64,000 nucleotides of DNA from the NCBI GenBank assembly GCA_020638955.1, contig JACKHO010000001.1, positions 682,001-746,000 of the forward strand, written 5' to 3'. Position numbers and translations under genes: made by a program. The stretch is from Planctomycetaceae bacterium (GTDB taxonomy: Bacteria > Planctomycetota > Planctomycetia > Planctomycetales > Planctomycetaceae). The notes under the pieces were generated by a model. It was not told where the DNA came from, made no database searches, and saw only the letters and a program-made list of their open reading frames with translations. This document shows, in pieces, positions 1 to 6,841 of the stretch (the first letter of the stretch is position 1; every line of letters begins with the position of its first letter).

Positions 1-481
1 GCTGATAATAGAGGCCAAGGATGACCACAATTCCCCGCCTGTCGCATTCACGGATGACCCGTTCAACACGCTTCAGGTAGTCAGGACGCAACGCTCCATC
101 AGGCTCAAAAGCTGAGTTGATCGCCCCTTCATACCCTGGCATTCCTCCCTGCAGATTCAGCGTGAACGCGTTCACGCCGTGTGCGGCATAGTCGTCGAGT
201 TTCGCAATGAACTCGGCGGTGTTCTCAGCGGGATCAAACTCCACTCGCCCGGCATCTTCGAACGTCGCATTGACCATGCGAACATTCATCAGCAGACCTT
301 CACATGGAGTCCCGGGATTCGTCGGCTGGCCGTTCAGCAGGAAACGGGTCCCTGAGATGGAGACCTCCGTGCCATCAGCTCGGACGCAACGGCCCTGACC
401 GAGGAGTACCAGGAGAATGACGACCGCAAACCAACCTTTCGACAAAGCGGTCCGCACGCCATCTCGTATTCCGAGAGGCAT
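1..481 (-). CDS. secreted glycoside hydrolase-like protein, N-terminal part
   Basis: The gene runs off the left edge, so only about 160 N-terminal residues are present. They begin with a signal peptide (charged n-region, hydrophobic WFAVVILLVLLG, then a cleavage region near CVRA-DG). Next comes a segment starting ISGTRFLLNGQPTNP, as in cellulase-type (beta/alpha)8 hydrolases whose first strand holds an NGxP motif. Later stretches such as FIAKLDDYAAHGVNAFTL and RVIRECDRRGIVVILGLY look like early barrel strands and helices. The catalytic glutamates would lie outside the window, so the glycosidase call is inferred from fold-like patterns only. An in-frame ATG ten codons upstream (511) is an alternative start; the 481 start gives the more normal signal peptide. 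Confidence 0.6.
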   Translation of the reverse strand, partial: MPLGIRDGVRTALSKGWFAVVILLVLLGQGRCVRADGTEVSISGTRFLLNGQPTNPGTPCEGLLMNVRMVNATFEDAGRVEFDPAENTAEFIAKLDDYAAHGVNAFTLNLQGGMPGYEGAINSAFEPDGALRPDYLKRVERVIRECDRRGIVVILGLYYQ

Positions 482-661
482 AATTCTGAAGAGTGATGAT
501 GAGTCGTACATGCGTATGTCCAGGCAGGAAAAACAGCGGGCACCACACCTGATATATCAGGCAGAGATTTCGCTGACCAGAGCCACCCTCGCGAACTCCG
601 CCCGGAGAATGGTGATGTGAACATGCGGCAAATGGCAGTTTCCTCTGCAATTCACGGAGAC

Positions 662-746
662 GCGGGTGGCACGCTCAGACCAACGGGATGGGCGTGCGAA
701 TTCAAGTTTGCCCACACCCTTCCTGACGTCCGGGAGGGCCACCCGC
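662..746. repeat. 85-bp dispersed repeat, copy 1
   Basis: The unit is bounded by a perfect 9-bp inverted repeat: GCGGGTGGC at 662-670 and its complement GCCACCCGC at 738-746. The interior (ACGCTC, CCAACGGGATGGGCGTG, CGAATTCAAGTTTG, CCTTCCTGACGTC) recurs almost unchanged in the same orientation at 1322-1403. No protein is encoded; open frames across it on the minus strand are by-products of the repeat. The rest of 482-906 holds nothing recognisable. It looks like a small non-autonomous or REP-type element. Confidence 0.75.
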
Positions 747-906
747 CCCAATTGGTCCAGAGTTCGAAGAGGTTCCCTGTCGATCGATGACAGTTGTGCG
801 CATGACATCGAGATGCAATAACTTGGTGTCGCAAAATGGAATGTTGCCCATTGCGTTTTGAGCTCGGCGGAATTCTTTGTCGCGATAACAAGAGAAATGA
901 TACTCA

Positions 907-1239
907 ATGTCAGAACTACCGAAACGAACCTGTGCGATTGAACGACTGGTGACCCACGAAAAACTGGTAGCGGCAACGCTTGCCGGGACCAAGACGCAAC
1001 AACGTCGGGACGGGGTGTACGGTTTTCCGGGGGAGAGATTCGAACTTCAGGGAGTGAAATTTGAGATTACGGATTTGCGGCAGCCGGGGCTGGGCGAGAT
1101 GACAGAGCAAGATGCACAGAGCGAGGGTTACCCAAATTTGGAGATGTACAAGGCGTTAATTCTCAGGATGCATCCGGGCATGGAATGGGACGTGGAACAT
1201 CCAGTCTGGGTTCACGAGTTCGCTCGAGTTGATGAATAG
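907..1239 (+). CDS. ASCH domain protein
   Basis: This 110-residue soluble protein resembles the ASCH (PUA-like) fold. The N-terminal part, HEKLVAATLAGTKTQQRR, matches the family pattern in which a short helix is followed by a G-T/K-K-T-x-x-R segment that begins the RNA-binding barrel. The stretch ERFELQGVKFEITDLRQ supplies beta strands, and the C-terminal PVWVHEFARV is a typical closing strand. ASCH proteins are thought to bind RNA or modified nucleotides and some cleave N4-acetylcytidine; which applies here cannot be told. The gene stands alone in the accessory stretch and is flanked on both sides by copies of the same 85-bp repeat in the same orientation. Confidence 0.7.
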   Translation: MSELPKRTCAIERLVTHEKLVAATLAGTKTQQRRDGVYGFPGERFELQGVKFEITDLRQPGLGEMTEQDAQSEGYPNLEMYKALILRMHPGMEWDVEHPVWVHEFARVDE

Positions 1240-1321
1240 TAGATACAGGTCAGACTGAGCCCGACGAAAACGTCGAATACCAGCAGATGTCAGGCACAGC
1301 CTGACCGACGGTAACTCGGTT

Positions 1322-1403
1322 GGGTTGGCACGCTCAAGCCAACGGGATGGGCGTGGCGAATTCAAGTTTGACCACGCCCTTCCTGACGTCAGGGTGGGCC
1401 ACC
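1322..1403. repeat. 85-bp dispersed repeat, copy 2
   Basis: This is the second copy of the element at 662-746, in the same orientation. It keeps the core GGCACGCTC, CCAACGGGATGGGCGTG, CGAATTCAAGTTTGACCACG and CCTTCCTGACGTC. The terminal inverted repeat is partly decayed (GGTTGGC against GGCCACC). Just downstream, CTTACGTCAGGGCGTGTCACC looks like a further fragment of the same family. Confidence 0.72.
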
Positions 1404-1462
1404 AGACCCTTACGTCAGGGCGTGTCACCAGAACTGCGAGTTATTGTGTAATGACTTCCGAG

Positions 1463-2149
1463 TCAATTCCCAATGCGAAGGAATTGTGTGAACTCTGAAT
1501 TGATGAATTGCCAGAGTTGCGTTGCAACATCAGCGGTGAAGTATGTCGCGATTATCGAGACTGAAATACCAATCATCATTTGGAACCAGCTCACGCGTCC
1601 TGCACGCTCAGATTCTCGGCGCAAATGCTCGAATTGAATGCGAATAAACTGTGATTCATTTTCTTGAAAATCTCTACTATCGAGTACGCGGGCCTCAACT
1701 CTTGCCAATCGTTCGATGACCTGTTGCCGTTCTTGGACGGAAAACGGTTCGTTTTCATCAGACTCAAGGGCAAACCGCTGGAGTGTGGGGGCGCCAATCA
1801 TGGCGGATTCAAGAAACTGTAACGCATCAATTTCACGTGCAAGGAATCTCGCCCAAGATTCTACGTTCTGCCAGCGTGAATCCCAATAGGACATGGCAGA
1901 AGATCTGTACGTCGATTCATGCTCTGCGGGCGAAAAAATGTCAAAAAGGTATCCGTTCGGAGCACAGTCAAATGTGAAGTAGTACTGCGTCTCGGAATGA
2001 ACCAACTTCGAAACACGTCGTGCTGCTTCGGGAGGGCCGACGCATGTCTCGCACCACTCAAATTCACTTGTTGTGACACCATGACGGGCGCAGATTTCAA
2101 GAACTTGTTTCTTCTGGCTGGGCAGGAGAAGATGTGCTTCAGGGGGCAT
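1463..2149 (-). CDS. unknown protein with C-terminal membrane anchor
   Basis: A 228-residue protein that I do not recognise. The N-terminal half is soluble, with a CETC motif near residues 33-36 and many aromatic residues. The middle (about residues 120-190) is charged and probably helical (VQERQQVIERLARVEARVLD), possibly a short coiled coil. A hydrophobic segment near residues 193-213 (WFQMMIGISVSIIATYFTADV) looks like a single transmembrane helix, leaving a short tail. The base composition appears more AT-rich than the core genes further right, which fits a horizontally acquired region. Its position between repeats and tRNA-like sequences suggests an accessory gene; nothing shows a function. 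Confidence 0.55.
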   Translation of the reverse strand: MPPEAHLLLPSQKKQVLEICARHGVTTSEFEWCETCVGPPEAARRVSKLVHSETQYYFTFDCAPNGYLFDIFSPAEHESTYRSSAMSYWDSRWQNVESWARFLAREIDALQFLESAMIGAPTLQRFALESDENEPFSVQERQQVIERLARVEARVLDSRDFQENESQFIRIQFEHLRRESERAGRVSWFQMMIGISVSIIATYFTADVATQLWQFINSEFTQFLRIGN

Positions 2150-2405
2150 TGCTTGTTATGTTCTTGCGAAAGTGTAGCCGGAGAAAAAGATGCTGCCTGA
2201 CAGGGTTAGCACATCTCATTTTCTTGGTCAATTAGGACGTTGTTATTGTTGCTGGCGACTGGGTGAACTTATACAGAACGGAGGTGACGCCGGTGACTAG
2301 GGTTTCGTGGTTGGGGAACATGGTTTGTTCAAAGCCTGTCACCTGCCACGCAAGAAGCACTCCCATGACGTTCGTCGGGCGCGTGCCACCTGACCCACTG
2401 ACAGT

Positions 2406-2798
2406 CTAAGAACTCTCCATGTTTGCTTCGAGCTTCTCGAAGAGCGGTGTTAGGTCAAACTCATTCGTATTTCCAGTGCGGAAATTCCTTACCAGGCAAC
2501 CCTTCTGTTCAATTCTTCGAATATGCCCTCGAACAGCCGTTTCACCTATTCCCATACGACTTGCTAGGCGACCAATTGACGGGAATGGCTTGCTCGAATC
2601 CCACTTGTACGACATCAGGTGGATTATGACCATTGCTTCTGTGTTCGTCAGATTGAGTCGGTCGTAATTCTCCAAAAAGTAATCGCAAACTGGGGTAAAA
2701 CCTTTTGCGGCCAGCTTAGCTGTCCAACGCCTTGCAATCTTCCGGCTGGTGACGCCTTTTACTTTCTTGCGCTTTAGGTTTGGTGTTGCAACGGCCAT
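2406..2798 (-). CDS. winged helix-turn-helix DNA-binding protein
   Basis: This 130-residue protein is basic at its N-terminus (KRKKVKGVTSRKIARRW). Its central part reads like a winged helix of the type used in plasmid and phage replication or conversion proteins: LNLTNTEAMVIIHLMSYKW, then PFPSIGRLASRMGIGETAVR as the helix-turn-helix, then HIRRIEQKGCLVRNFRTGNTNEFDLTPLF as recognition helix plus wing. It probably binds DNA; whether it is a regulator or a replication-associated protein of a mobile element is not clear. It starts about 30 bp from the end of a degenerate tRNA-Leu-like sequence, consistent with remnants of an integrated element. Confidence 0.65.
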   Translation of the reverse strand: MAVATPNLKRKKVKGVTSRKIARRWTAKLAAKGFTPVCDYFLENYDRLNLTNTEAMVIIHLMSYKWDSSKPFPSIGRLASRMGIGETAVRGHIRRIEQKGCLVRNFRTGNTNEFDLTPLFEKLEANMESS

Positions 2799-2830
2799 CG
2801 ACTCTCTCCTGTATTGTGAAAAATGGAAAC

Positions 2831-2915
2831 GGCGGGCAGCGGAATCGAACCGCGCTCAGTTACGAGCCAATGGTGTCTAAAGCCACGGCCAAGCACCTGC
2901 AAGGCGATACCCGCC
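2831..2915 (-). tRNA. degenerate tRNA-Leu(UAG)-like sequence
   Basis: Read on the minus strand, the 85 nt fold as a class II tRNA. The 7-bp acceptor stem is GGCGGGT/GCCCGCC, the T loop is TTCGATT, a long variable arm is present (GCTC/GAGC) and the anticodon loop TTTAGAC gives anticodon UAG. It departs from the consensus: position 8 is A rather than U, and there are mismatches at the base of the T stem (C/U), at the top of the anticodon stem (C/A) and in the D stem. CCA is not encoded. It may be a pseudo-tRNA, an element-borne tRNA, or a functional but divergent one. Confidence 0.5.
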
Positions 2916-3187
2916 ATTGCAGAGATGGTTACCGGTCACGAATTGGTCGTCAACTACTTTGCGGACGGGTTCCCTGCTTGTGTTTCCGAGATGACTCTTA
3001 GTACGTGAATATAATTCAATGACTCTACTTCGGCGGTTGTTTTGGCTCGGGGGGGTGTCAAAATTCTTGCAGGGGGGTGTGAGAAGTCAACCGGGGTGGG
3101 GGTGAAAGAAAATATTTCTGTACTTTTCGCGGGTCGTTCGAGTAGGTACAGTGTCTGATGTCTAAAGCCACGGTCAAATCACCGTGA

Positions 3188-3220
3188 GAACCGGGTCCAG
3201 CTCATTGCCGGACCCGGTTC
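3188..3220. terminator. strong 11-bp hairpin, terminator-like
   Basis: A perfect inverted repeat GAACCGGGTCC / GGACCCGGTTC (3188-3198 and 3210-3220) surrounds an 11-nt loop. No U-run follows on either strand, so a Rho-independent terminator is possible but not proven. It could instead be part of a decayed element. Confidence 0.45.
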
Positions 3221-3366
3221 ATCCCACTTTACACACGCCGCGTGGCGGGTGGCATGTCTGAGGATGCCGGGTGCCCCGGTTGATCCGACAACCCGTGTGC
3301 GGGTGGCATTGCCAATCATGGTCGCCGTGTTGGTGGCATGGTCGAGGATGTCCCGTTTTTGGGTGC

Positions 3367-3397
3367 CATGCTTGTATCGCGGAGCAGGACAAGCATG
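3367..3397. repeat. CATGCTTGT inverted repeat
   Basis: CATGCTTGT at 3367-3375 pairs perfectly with ACAAGCATG at 3389-3397 around a 13-nt spacer. It is preceded by GGGTGC, so the unit resembles dispersed intergenic palindromes of planctomycete genomes. Only one full copy is seen here; degenerate GGTGGCAT units lie just upstream. Confidence 0.5.
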
Positions 3398-3626
3398 CGA
3401 GCGTCGTTTGATGCTGAAATCGTAAGCGAAGAGCCAAAAGGGGGGGCACACCATCCTCAAGTCGTGTTGCATCCCCAATTGCGTCACAGAATCCCCTTCC
3501 ACTTGCAAGACTCGCACTGGTTCACAATACTCCCCGCTGCACGCTTTGGCCTTCGGGTTATTGCGGTTGTCGTCATCACATTCTGGTGGGAGGGCGATGG
3601 CGCAAGTGACGTGCGAACAATGGTTT

Positions 3627-3699
3627 GCCACCATAGCTCAGTTGGTAGAGCAATGCTTTCGTAAAGCATAGGTCGTCAGTTCAAGTCTGACTGGTGGCT
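3627..3699 (+). tRNA. tRNA-Thr(CGU)
   Basis: This is a canonical 73-nt cloverleaf. The acceptor stem is GCCACCA/TGGTGGC, the D arm is GCTCAGTTGGTAGAGC, and the anticodon stem ATGCT/AGCAT holds the loop TTCGTAA (anticodon CGU, reading ACG). The T arm is GTCAGTTCAAGTCTGAC and the discriminator base is U. CCA is not encoded. A run of T (3701-3706) follows directly and probably terminates transcription. Confidence 0.95.
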
Positions 3700-3776
3700 C
3701 TTTTTTCAGTCCGTTCTCCCCGAGTCGCGTGTCGGGTTTGCTGCCCACAGCGTGATTTCGCAGCACCCTGCCCGAT

Positions 3777-4295
3777 ATGGATCTCCGCGACCACATTCGA
3801 GACGTCCCCGATTTTCCGAAGCCGGGGATTCTGTTTCGCGACATTACCCCCCTGCTCGCTCATCCCGAAGCGTTTCAGGAATGCATTAAGCAACTGGCCG
3901 ACCGGTATCGCGGCGAGAACATCAAGGCCATCGCAGCGGCGGAAGCCCGCGGATTCATTTTCGCCGCTCCGCTTGCCCTGGAACTGGGATGTGCCTTCGT
4001 CCCCGTTCGCAAGCCCGGCAAGTTGCCGTTCGAAACTCAGGCCTTTCACTACGAACTCGAATACGGCACCGACACCCTCGAAATCCACACCGATGCATTC
4101 GGCGAAGGGGACCGTGTGTTACTCGTCGACGACCTGCTCGCCACCGGCGGAACCATGGGAGCCTGTGCTAAACTCGTCGAGCACTCGGGGGCGGTTGTGG
4201 TCGGCTGTGCCTTCGCCATTGAGTTGAACTTTCTGAATGGTCGCGAGAAACTTGGTAATTACGACGTGTTCAGTCTCGTTCAGTACGACGACTAA
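3777..4295 (+). CDS. apt: adenine phosphoribosyltransferase
   Basis: This cytosolic purine-salvage enzyme makes AMP from adenine and PRPP. At 172 residues it has the normal length. The N-terminal HIRDVPDFPKPGILFRDITPLL (residues 6-27) is the family signature, AAAEARGFIFAAPLAL (53-68) lines the active site, and LLVDDLLATGGT (115-126) is the PRPP-binding loop with the paired aspartates. The gene begins about 78 bp after tRNA-Thr and has no obvious operon partner. A dispersed hairpin lies 46 nt after its stop codon. Confidence 0.97.
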   Translation: MDLRDHIRDVPDFPKPGILFRDITPLLAHPEAFQECIKQLADRYRGENIKAIAAAEARGFIFAAPLALELGCAFVPVRKPGKLPFETQAFHYELEYGTDTLEIHTDAFGEGDRVLLVDDLLATGGTMGACAKLVEHSGAVVVGCAFAIELNFLNGREKLGNYDVFSLVQYDD

Positions 4296-4341
4296 AGTCG
4301 GTTTCAATTCCGCACCGGCCATGATTTGGTTCAGTGGAAAA

Positions 4342-4368
4342 CACAGACAGGAATGTCTGTGCCACCGG
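4342..4368 (-). repeat. 27-bp dispersed hairpin, copy 1
   Basis: CACAGACA and TGTCTGTG pair perfectly around a GGAA loop, followed by CCACCGG. The same 27 bases occur in opposite orientation at 44328-44354, just after the sulfatase stop codon. Both copies lie directly downstream of a coding gene, so a role in 3'-end formation is possible; there is no U-run. Confidence 0.8.
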
Positions 4369-4426
4369 ATCTGAAATCGCACGTTGATTTTCATCGCCGA
4401 TTGACCTCAGCCAGAAGCTTGTTTCC

Positions 4427-5254
4427 ATGGCGCTTGAGCTTGAATTACAAACGCCCTCGTCGATTCCTCTGGAGGTCGACACCGTTCGTCTGGAGAACGT
4501 TGTCGGGCAATCGGCCGAGGAAGTGGCCAAAACGCTCATTCAGCGTGGGAATCGACAGGTGGAACTGGGCGAGTTCTTCCGCGTTAGCGGTTCCGCCGCC
4601 GATGACGAAACCATTGTGTGGCGGGGCGACTGCTCAAAGGTCAAACTGATTGGCTCCACATGGCAACGCGGCAGCATTCGCGTTGAAGGGAACGCGGGCA
4701 TGCACCTGGGCGCTGAAATGTCCGGAGGCGAAATCCTCGTTGAAGGAAATGTCAGCGACTGGGCCGGCGCCGAAATGAAGGGGGGGCGCATCATCATCAA
4801 AGGGAATGCCGGTCACCTCGTGGGGGCGGTGTACCGAGGGGGACGGAAAGGGATGACCGGCGGGGAAATCCTCATTGAAGGAAACGCCGGAAATGAAATC
4901 GGACACACCATGCGCCGCGGACTCATTGCCATAGGCGGATCGATTGGTGATGTCGCCGGCGTCGGCATGATTGCTGGAACGATTCTCTCCTTCGGCGAGG
5001 TCGGTATTCGTCACGGGGCCGGAATGAAGCGCGGTACCATCGGGCTGTTCGGAACCGAGTCGCCGGAAATGCTGCCGACGTTTCGGTTTTCCTGCACGTA
5101 CAGGCCCACATTCCTGCCCCTGTATTTCACGCATTTGAAACGCTGCGGATTCCCCGTGCCGGAAGATTGCTTCGGAGCCATGTACCGCCGTTACTGTGGC
5201 GATTTGCTGGAAACCGGCAAAGGAGAAATCCTCACGCGTGTGGCTTCGGCTTAG
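4427..5254 (+). CDS. fhcC: formyltransferase/hydrolase complex subunit C (FwdC/FhcC)
   Basis: The 275-residue protein belongs to the family of formylmethanofuran dehydrogenase subunit C, which shares a beta-helical fold with the C-terminal domain of glutamate synthase. From about residue 80 to 205 it carries repeated G-G-x-I-x-(I/V)-x-G-N units (SGGEILVEGN, KGGRIIIKGN, TGGEILIEGN), which form the helix coils. In planctomycetes and methylotrophs the Fhc complex handles formyl transfer to tetrahydromethanopterin-type cofactors during C1 oxidation. The other Fhc subunits are not in the window, so the complex must be encoded elsewhere. The start at ATG 4427 (MALELEL) fits the family. Confidence 0.88.
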   Translation: MALELELQTPSSIPLEVDTVRLENVVGQSAEEVAKTLIQRGNRQVELGEFFRVSGSAADDETIVWRGDCSKVKLIGSTWQRGSIRVEGNAGMHLGAEMSGGEILVEGNVSDWAGAEMKGGRIIIKGNAGHLVGAVYRGGRKGMTGGEILIEGNAGNEIGHTMRRGLIAIGGSIGDVAGVGMIAGTILSFGEVGIRHGAGMKRGTIGLFGTESPEMLPTFRFSCTYRPTFLPLYFTHLKRCGFPVPEDCFGAMYRRYCGDLLETGKGEILTRVASA

Positions 5255-5296
5255 TAAGGAATCTGCACGCATACGTAAGTCGAACAGGTAGCAGTG

Positions 5297-6682
5297 ATGG
5301 CTCAAGCAAAGAAGACATTCACACTCGGCCGCCTGTTTTCGCAGTACGGATCGCTGCTCGTGCTGTTGCTGTTGTGTGCGTACTACAGTTGGGCCACCTG
5401 GGGAGAACAGCATCCCAGTAATGCTTCGGCGGGACGCAAGCTGGGGCGTCAGGCGGTGGAGTATTTGCAGAAGAGTAACCTGCCGCTGCGAGCCATTGTC
5501 ATTGTTCGCAAAGTCGAGGCCGATGCTCCTTTCGCCGATGCAGCCACCGAGGCGTTCGAGGCGGGGGGCGGAGAAGTCGTCGCCCGGCTGGCCATTGAAC
5601 CGAAAGATGTCCACACCGAAGCAGCAGAGTTGGAGGGAAGTGAAGCAATTCCCGCCATCATTACCCACGACGCCTGTGCGAAATGGGGGAGCATGGAATA
5701 CGAACGGCTGCGGGCGCACGGGCATTTGGAGACGGTGGTCGTTCTGAAACCGAAGAGTTACTACTGGCCCAGTTTCCTGACGTGGGACAACCTGCTGAAC
5801 ATTCTCAGTCAGGATGCCGAGGTCGCCATCATTGCCATTGGGATGACAATGGTCATCATCACGGCGGGCATTGACCTGTCGGTCGGCAGCCTTGTTGCAC
5901 TGGCTGGTGTGCTCATGGCCGTCATGATCAATGGACTCGGCGGACAGCAGGTTCCGCTCTACATTTGGGGTCCCTGCGTACTCGTCGCCATGCTGCTATG
6001 CAGTGGCGTCGGTGCGATGAATGGCGTGCTATCGACGTATGGACGCATTCCCGCGTTCATCGTGACACTGGCCACCATGATGATGTTTCAGGGGCTCGCA
6101 CAAATCATCGCCGTTCGGTTTCATACCGCCGTGACCGGCGAGGCAGGAGTGCCCGAAGCGATTGCGATTTCCGCAAAGGGATTTCACTGGCTGGGCGGCG
6201 GATCAACGTTTGGCATTCCCAATCCAATTTGGCTGATGGCCTGCTTGTATGGTGTCGCCCATGTTTTCATGACCCGCACTCCCATGGGGCGTTATATCTA
6301 CGCTGTGGGAGGGAACCCCGAGGCGGCACACTTGTCGGGCATTCCAGTAAAGAAGGTCCTCATACTGGTGTACGCACTGTGCGGAACAATGGTTGCCATC
6401 GCGGGATTCCTGAATGCGTCACGTTTCAGCGGCGGTCGACCCGGCGCGGGTGAACAATGGGAACTGCAAGTCATCGCCGCGGTTGTGGTCGGGGGCACCA
6501 GTCTCTCCGGCGGCGAGGGCCGGATTCTCGGCACATTGGTTGGCGTGCTGATTATCACCGTCATCCACAACGGCCTGAACATGGCCAACGTCCAGGCCTA
6601 CGAACAAAAAGTCGTCTTCGGCGCCCTCATTCTGGCCGCGTCGTTTCTCGATCAAGTGAAGAAACGCTGGGCGGTGGCGTAA
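5297..6682 (+). CDS. sugar-type ABC transporter permease with N-terminal soluble insert
   Basis: The C-terminal part, from about residue 155, is a RbsC/XylH-type permease (BPD_transp_2 family). Its conserved ITAGIDLSVGSLVALAGV, ATMMMFQGLA and GRYIYAVGGNPEAAHLSGIPV (the loop contacting the ATPase) are all present, with about nine hydrophobic segments. Unusually, a first transmembrane helix (about residues 18-36) is followed by about 110 soluble residues. These look like half of a periplasmic-binding-protein fold (AIVIVRKVEADAPFADAATEAFEAG, then IPAIITHDAC). No ATPase or binding-protein gene is adjacent, so partners must be elsewhere. A GTG sits one codon before the chosen ATG. Substrate is unknown; ribose- or xylose-like sugars are the family norm. 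Confidence 0.85.
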   Translation: MAQAKKTFTLGRLFSQYGSLLVLLLLCAYYSWATWGEQHPSNASAGRKLGRQAVEYLQKSNLPLRAIVIVRKVEADAPFADAATEAFEAGGGEVVARLAIEPKDVHTEAAELEGSEAIPAIITHDACAKWGSMEYERLRAHGHLETVVVLKPKSYYWPSFLTWDNLLNILSQDAEVAIIAIGMTMVIITAGIDLSVGSLVALAGVLMAVMINGLGGQQVPLYIWGPCVLVAMLLCSGVGAMNGVLSTYGRIPAFIVTLATMMMFQGLAQIIAVRFHTAVTGEAGVPEAIAISAKGFHWLGGGSTFGIPNPIWLMACLYGVAHVFMTRTPMGRYIYAVGGNPEAAHLSGIPVKKVLILVYALCGTMVAIAGFLNASRFSGGRPGAGEQWELQVIAAVVVGGTSLSGGEGRILGTLVGVLIITVIHNGLNMANVQAYEQKVVFGALILAASFLDQVKKRWAVA

Positions 6683-6782
6683 TCAGCGGGCTTCGCGGTG
6701 GGTGGTGAATTCTCGCAGTGGCCGTTCTGTGGTGATGCTGTTTGTTGACAGATAGAACTTGGTTGGTTTAGTTTGCGTGCTG

Positions 6783-6804
6783 ATCACACATCGGGTTGTG
6801 TGAT
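6783..6804. promoter_or_regulatory. perfect dyad upstream of the ferritin-like/MNIO cluster
   Basis: ATCACACA and TGTGTGAT are perfect inverted copies around a 6-nt spacer, ending 37 nt before the likely start codon at 6842. A TTGTGT (6796-6801) overlapping the right arm and a TATAAA (6821-6826) could be -35 and -10 boxes, though the 19-nt spacing is long. The geometry suggests an operator for a dimeric regulator; the arms point the opposite way from a CRP site. Confidence 0.45.
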
Positions 6805-6841
6805 TGCGGTGCACTGTGGCTATAAACGACGGGACGAACAA

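Larger units (their letters stand above)
2916..3626. other. gene-poor region with decayed repeats and hairpins
   Basis: No convincing gene is present. The stretch holds a partial copy of the tRNA-like anticodon arm (TGTCTAAAGCCACGG, about 3160-3174) and a small hairpin CACGGT/ACCGTG. It also holds a strong hairpin (3188-3220), several degenerate GGTGGCAT-type units (about 3240-3350) and a CATGCTTGT/ACAAGCATG inverted repeat (3367-3397). This looks like accumulated repeat debris between two tRNA-type sequences. Confidence 0.6.

Noticed and set aside
557..976. Minus-strand open frame of about 140 codons over the repeat region
   Set aside because: It crosses the 85-bp repeat and has no coherent protein character; a similar false frame appears across the second repeat copy (1156-1428).
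3338..3664. Open frame reading into tRNA-Thr
   Set aside because: It covers repeat debris and runs into a functional tRNA gene.
6783..6804. CRP/FNR-type site
   Set aside because: The half-sites point the opposite way (TCACA before TGTGA rather than TGTGA before TCACA).
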